Source: Streptomyces sp. SolWspMP-5a-2 (lineage in GTDB: Bacteria; Actinomycetota; Actinomycetes; Streptomycetales; Streptomycetaceae). Taken from it: a DNA stretch of 51,452 nt. The translations under genes were made by a program, and so were the position numbers. Shown one piece after another: positions 50,470 to 51,452 of this stretch. Position 1 is the first letter of the stretch, and the number at the start of each line of letters is the position of its first letter. Location: contig NZ_FMCI01000328.1 in assembly GCF_900091845.1 (NCBI RefSeq), positions 1 to 51,452 of the forward strand, read 5' to 3'. The notes below the pieces were generated by a model. That model had not been told where the DNA came from. It ran no database searches and saw nothing but the letters and a program-made list of their open reading frames with translations.

Positions 50470-51452
50470 CCGGAGCGTCCCCCGCACCCCTGCTGGAGCT
50501 GGCGGAGATCTCGGCGTACGCGCGGGGCGGCCCGCGCCCGCTCCTCGACGGGGTCGGCCTGACGGTGCCCACCGGTGGCGTGGTCGCCGTCGTCGGACCG
50601 TCGGGGAGCGGCAAGACCACCCTCGGCCTGGCCGCGCTGGGCGCCTCGCGCGCCGGGGTGCGCCTGTCGGGACGCGTCCTGCTGGCGGGGACGGACCTGC
50701 TGACCCTCACCCCGGGGGCCCGCCGCACCGCGCGCGCCGGACGGGTGGCCCACCTGCCCCAGCACCCCGAGTCCGTCCTCGACCCGGTCCGCCGGGTGGA
50801 GGGGGTGCTGCGGGAACTAGCCGCCCTCGGGCACGACGGGAGGGCCGCGCGCGCCGCCGCCGTCACCCGGAGCCTGACCGCCGCCGGGCTCGACCGGGAC
50901 CTGGTGCGCAGGCGCTTCCCGCACCAGCTCTCCGGCGGCCAGCAGCAGCGTCTGGCGCTCGCCTCCGCCCTGGTCACGGGCGCGCGCCTGCTCGTCCTCG
51001 ACGAGCCGACCAGCGGCCTCGACCCGTCCCTGGCCCAGGCCGTCGGACGCACCGTCCGCGCTCTCGCCGACAGCGGGGTGGGCGTGCTGCTGCTCAGCCA
51101 CGACCTCTCCCTGGTGCGGCGCACGGCGGACCGGGTCCTGGTCCTCGACCGAGGCCGAGCCGCGGACCACGGCCGGACGAGGGAGATCCTCGGTGACGGG
51201 GGTGACGGGGGTGACGGGGGTGACGGGGGTGACGGGGGTGACGGGGGTGACGGGGGTCACGGGGGCGCCGGGTGCGACGGTGAGGTCGGGTACTTCGGCG
51301 GCCCCGGCGACCTGGGCGACTTGGGTGGCACCCCCGCCCCCGCCGTCGAGCCCCGCCCGCCCGCTTCTGAGCCCCGACCGGCCGCCGTCGAGCCCCGCCC
51401 GCCCGCTGCCGGGACCCGACCGGCCGCCGACGGCCCCCGCGCTTTCGCCCGG
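50466..51452 (+). CDS. ABC transporter ATPase (partial), with GDG and PRP repeats
   Basis: Begins at ATG 50466, overlapping the permease stop, and stays open to the window edge (329 codons). A complete ABC domain occupies residues about 8-235: Walker A VVGPSGSGKTTLG, Q-loop LPQHPES, signature LSGGQQQRLALA, Walker B LLVLDEPTSGLDP and H-loop LLLSHDLSLV. After it come about eight GDG units (from 51192) and repeats of the EPRP type. DppD/DppF-like ATPases are often fused, so this low-complexity stretch may link to a second ABC domain outside the window. This powers the B12-regulated importer. Confidence 0.9.
   Translation, partial: MTGASPAPLLELAEISAYARGGPRPLLDGVGLTVPTGGVVAVVGPSGSGKTTLGLAALGASRAGVRLSGRVLLAGTDLLTLTPGARRTARAGRVAHLPQHPESVLDPVRRVEGVLRELAALGHDGRAARAAAVTRSLTAAGLDRDLVRRRFPHQLSGGQQQRLALASALVTGARLLVLDEPTSGLDPSLAQAVGRTVRALADSGVGVLLLSHDLSLVRRTADRVLVLDRGRAADHGRTREILGDGGDGGDGGDGGDGGDGGDGGHGGAGCDGEVGYFGGPGDLGDLGGTPAPAVEPRPPASEPRPAAVEPRPPAAGTRPAADGPRAFAR
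51192..51263 (+). repeat. GGTGACGGG tandem repeat inside the ATPase gene
   Basis: Seven perfect GGTGACGGG units (51192-51254) and one with a single change (51255-51263). The unit is 9 nt, so gain or loss keeps the reading frame and only changes the number of GDG triplets in the linker. Confidence 0.92.

Overview
The window is about 73% GC, codes on both strands with G/C-rich third codon positions, uses many GTG starts and ATGA/GTGA start-stop overlaps, and carries families typical of Streptomyces (MmyB-type regulators, XRE/DUF397 pairs, DrrAB exporters, an MbtH protein, a Ceb-like sugar locus). It is almost certainly a Streptomyces chromosome segment. I cannot name the species or a known product.

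Layout. 1-387: N-terminus of a membrane molybdopterin oxidoreductase running off the left edge. 890-1204 (-): a small secreted protein with two copies of an NLCLLSxC motif. 1542-14291 (+): a compact nonribosomal peptide locus made of one 3484-residue, three-module synthetase (C-A-T x3, then TE), an MbtH protein and a DrrAB-type exporter. 14527-15604: a gene broken by two frameshifts, followed by non-coding debris. 16112-16154: the 3' half of a proline tRNA (GGG) without its 5' half, followed by a strong hairpin. This looks like a tRNA attachment-site scar and suggests that everything to its left, including the synthetase, lies on an integrated island.

16354-26918: a MmyB-type regulator divergent from a short-chain dehydrogenase; a polytopic membrane protein; a cytochrome-b/molybdopterin fusion with a small membrane partner; a three-gene glycosyltransferase, DUF2064 and methyltransferase cassette; a two-component system; and a sugar-nucleotide epimerase. 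27012-37625 (-): a nine-gene catabolic operon containing a ribose-type ABC transporter, a GatD-like zinc dehydrogenase, an FGGY kinase, a SorC-type regulator, DeoC aldolase, a complete aldehyde dehydrogenase and a cysteine-free half-length one. The logic is uptake, phosphorylation and oxidation of a sugar or polyol, aldol cleavage, then oxidation of the released aldehyde.

38185-44386: a Ceb-like beta-glucoside locus (binding protein, two permeases, GH1 beta-glucosidase) with a divergent LacI regulator and a striking twin operator. 44402-46704: small hypothetical genes, a GACGGCATG-type minisatellite and an XRE/DUF397 pair. 46940-51452: a cobalamin riboswitch ahead of a peptide/nickel-type ABC transporter whose ATPase gene carries a GGTGACGGG tandem repeat and leaves the window.

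The best candidates for undescribed biology are the synthetase, whose three adenylation pockets are nearly identical and which begins with an EntF-like condensation domain lacking a visible partner; the neighbouring NLCLLSxC secreted peptide; and the DeoC/FGGY/half-ALDH catabolic operon.
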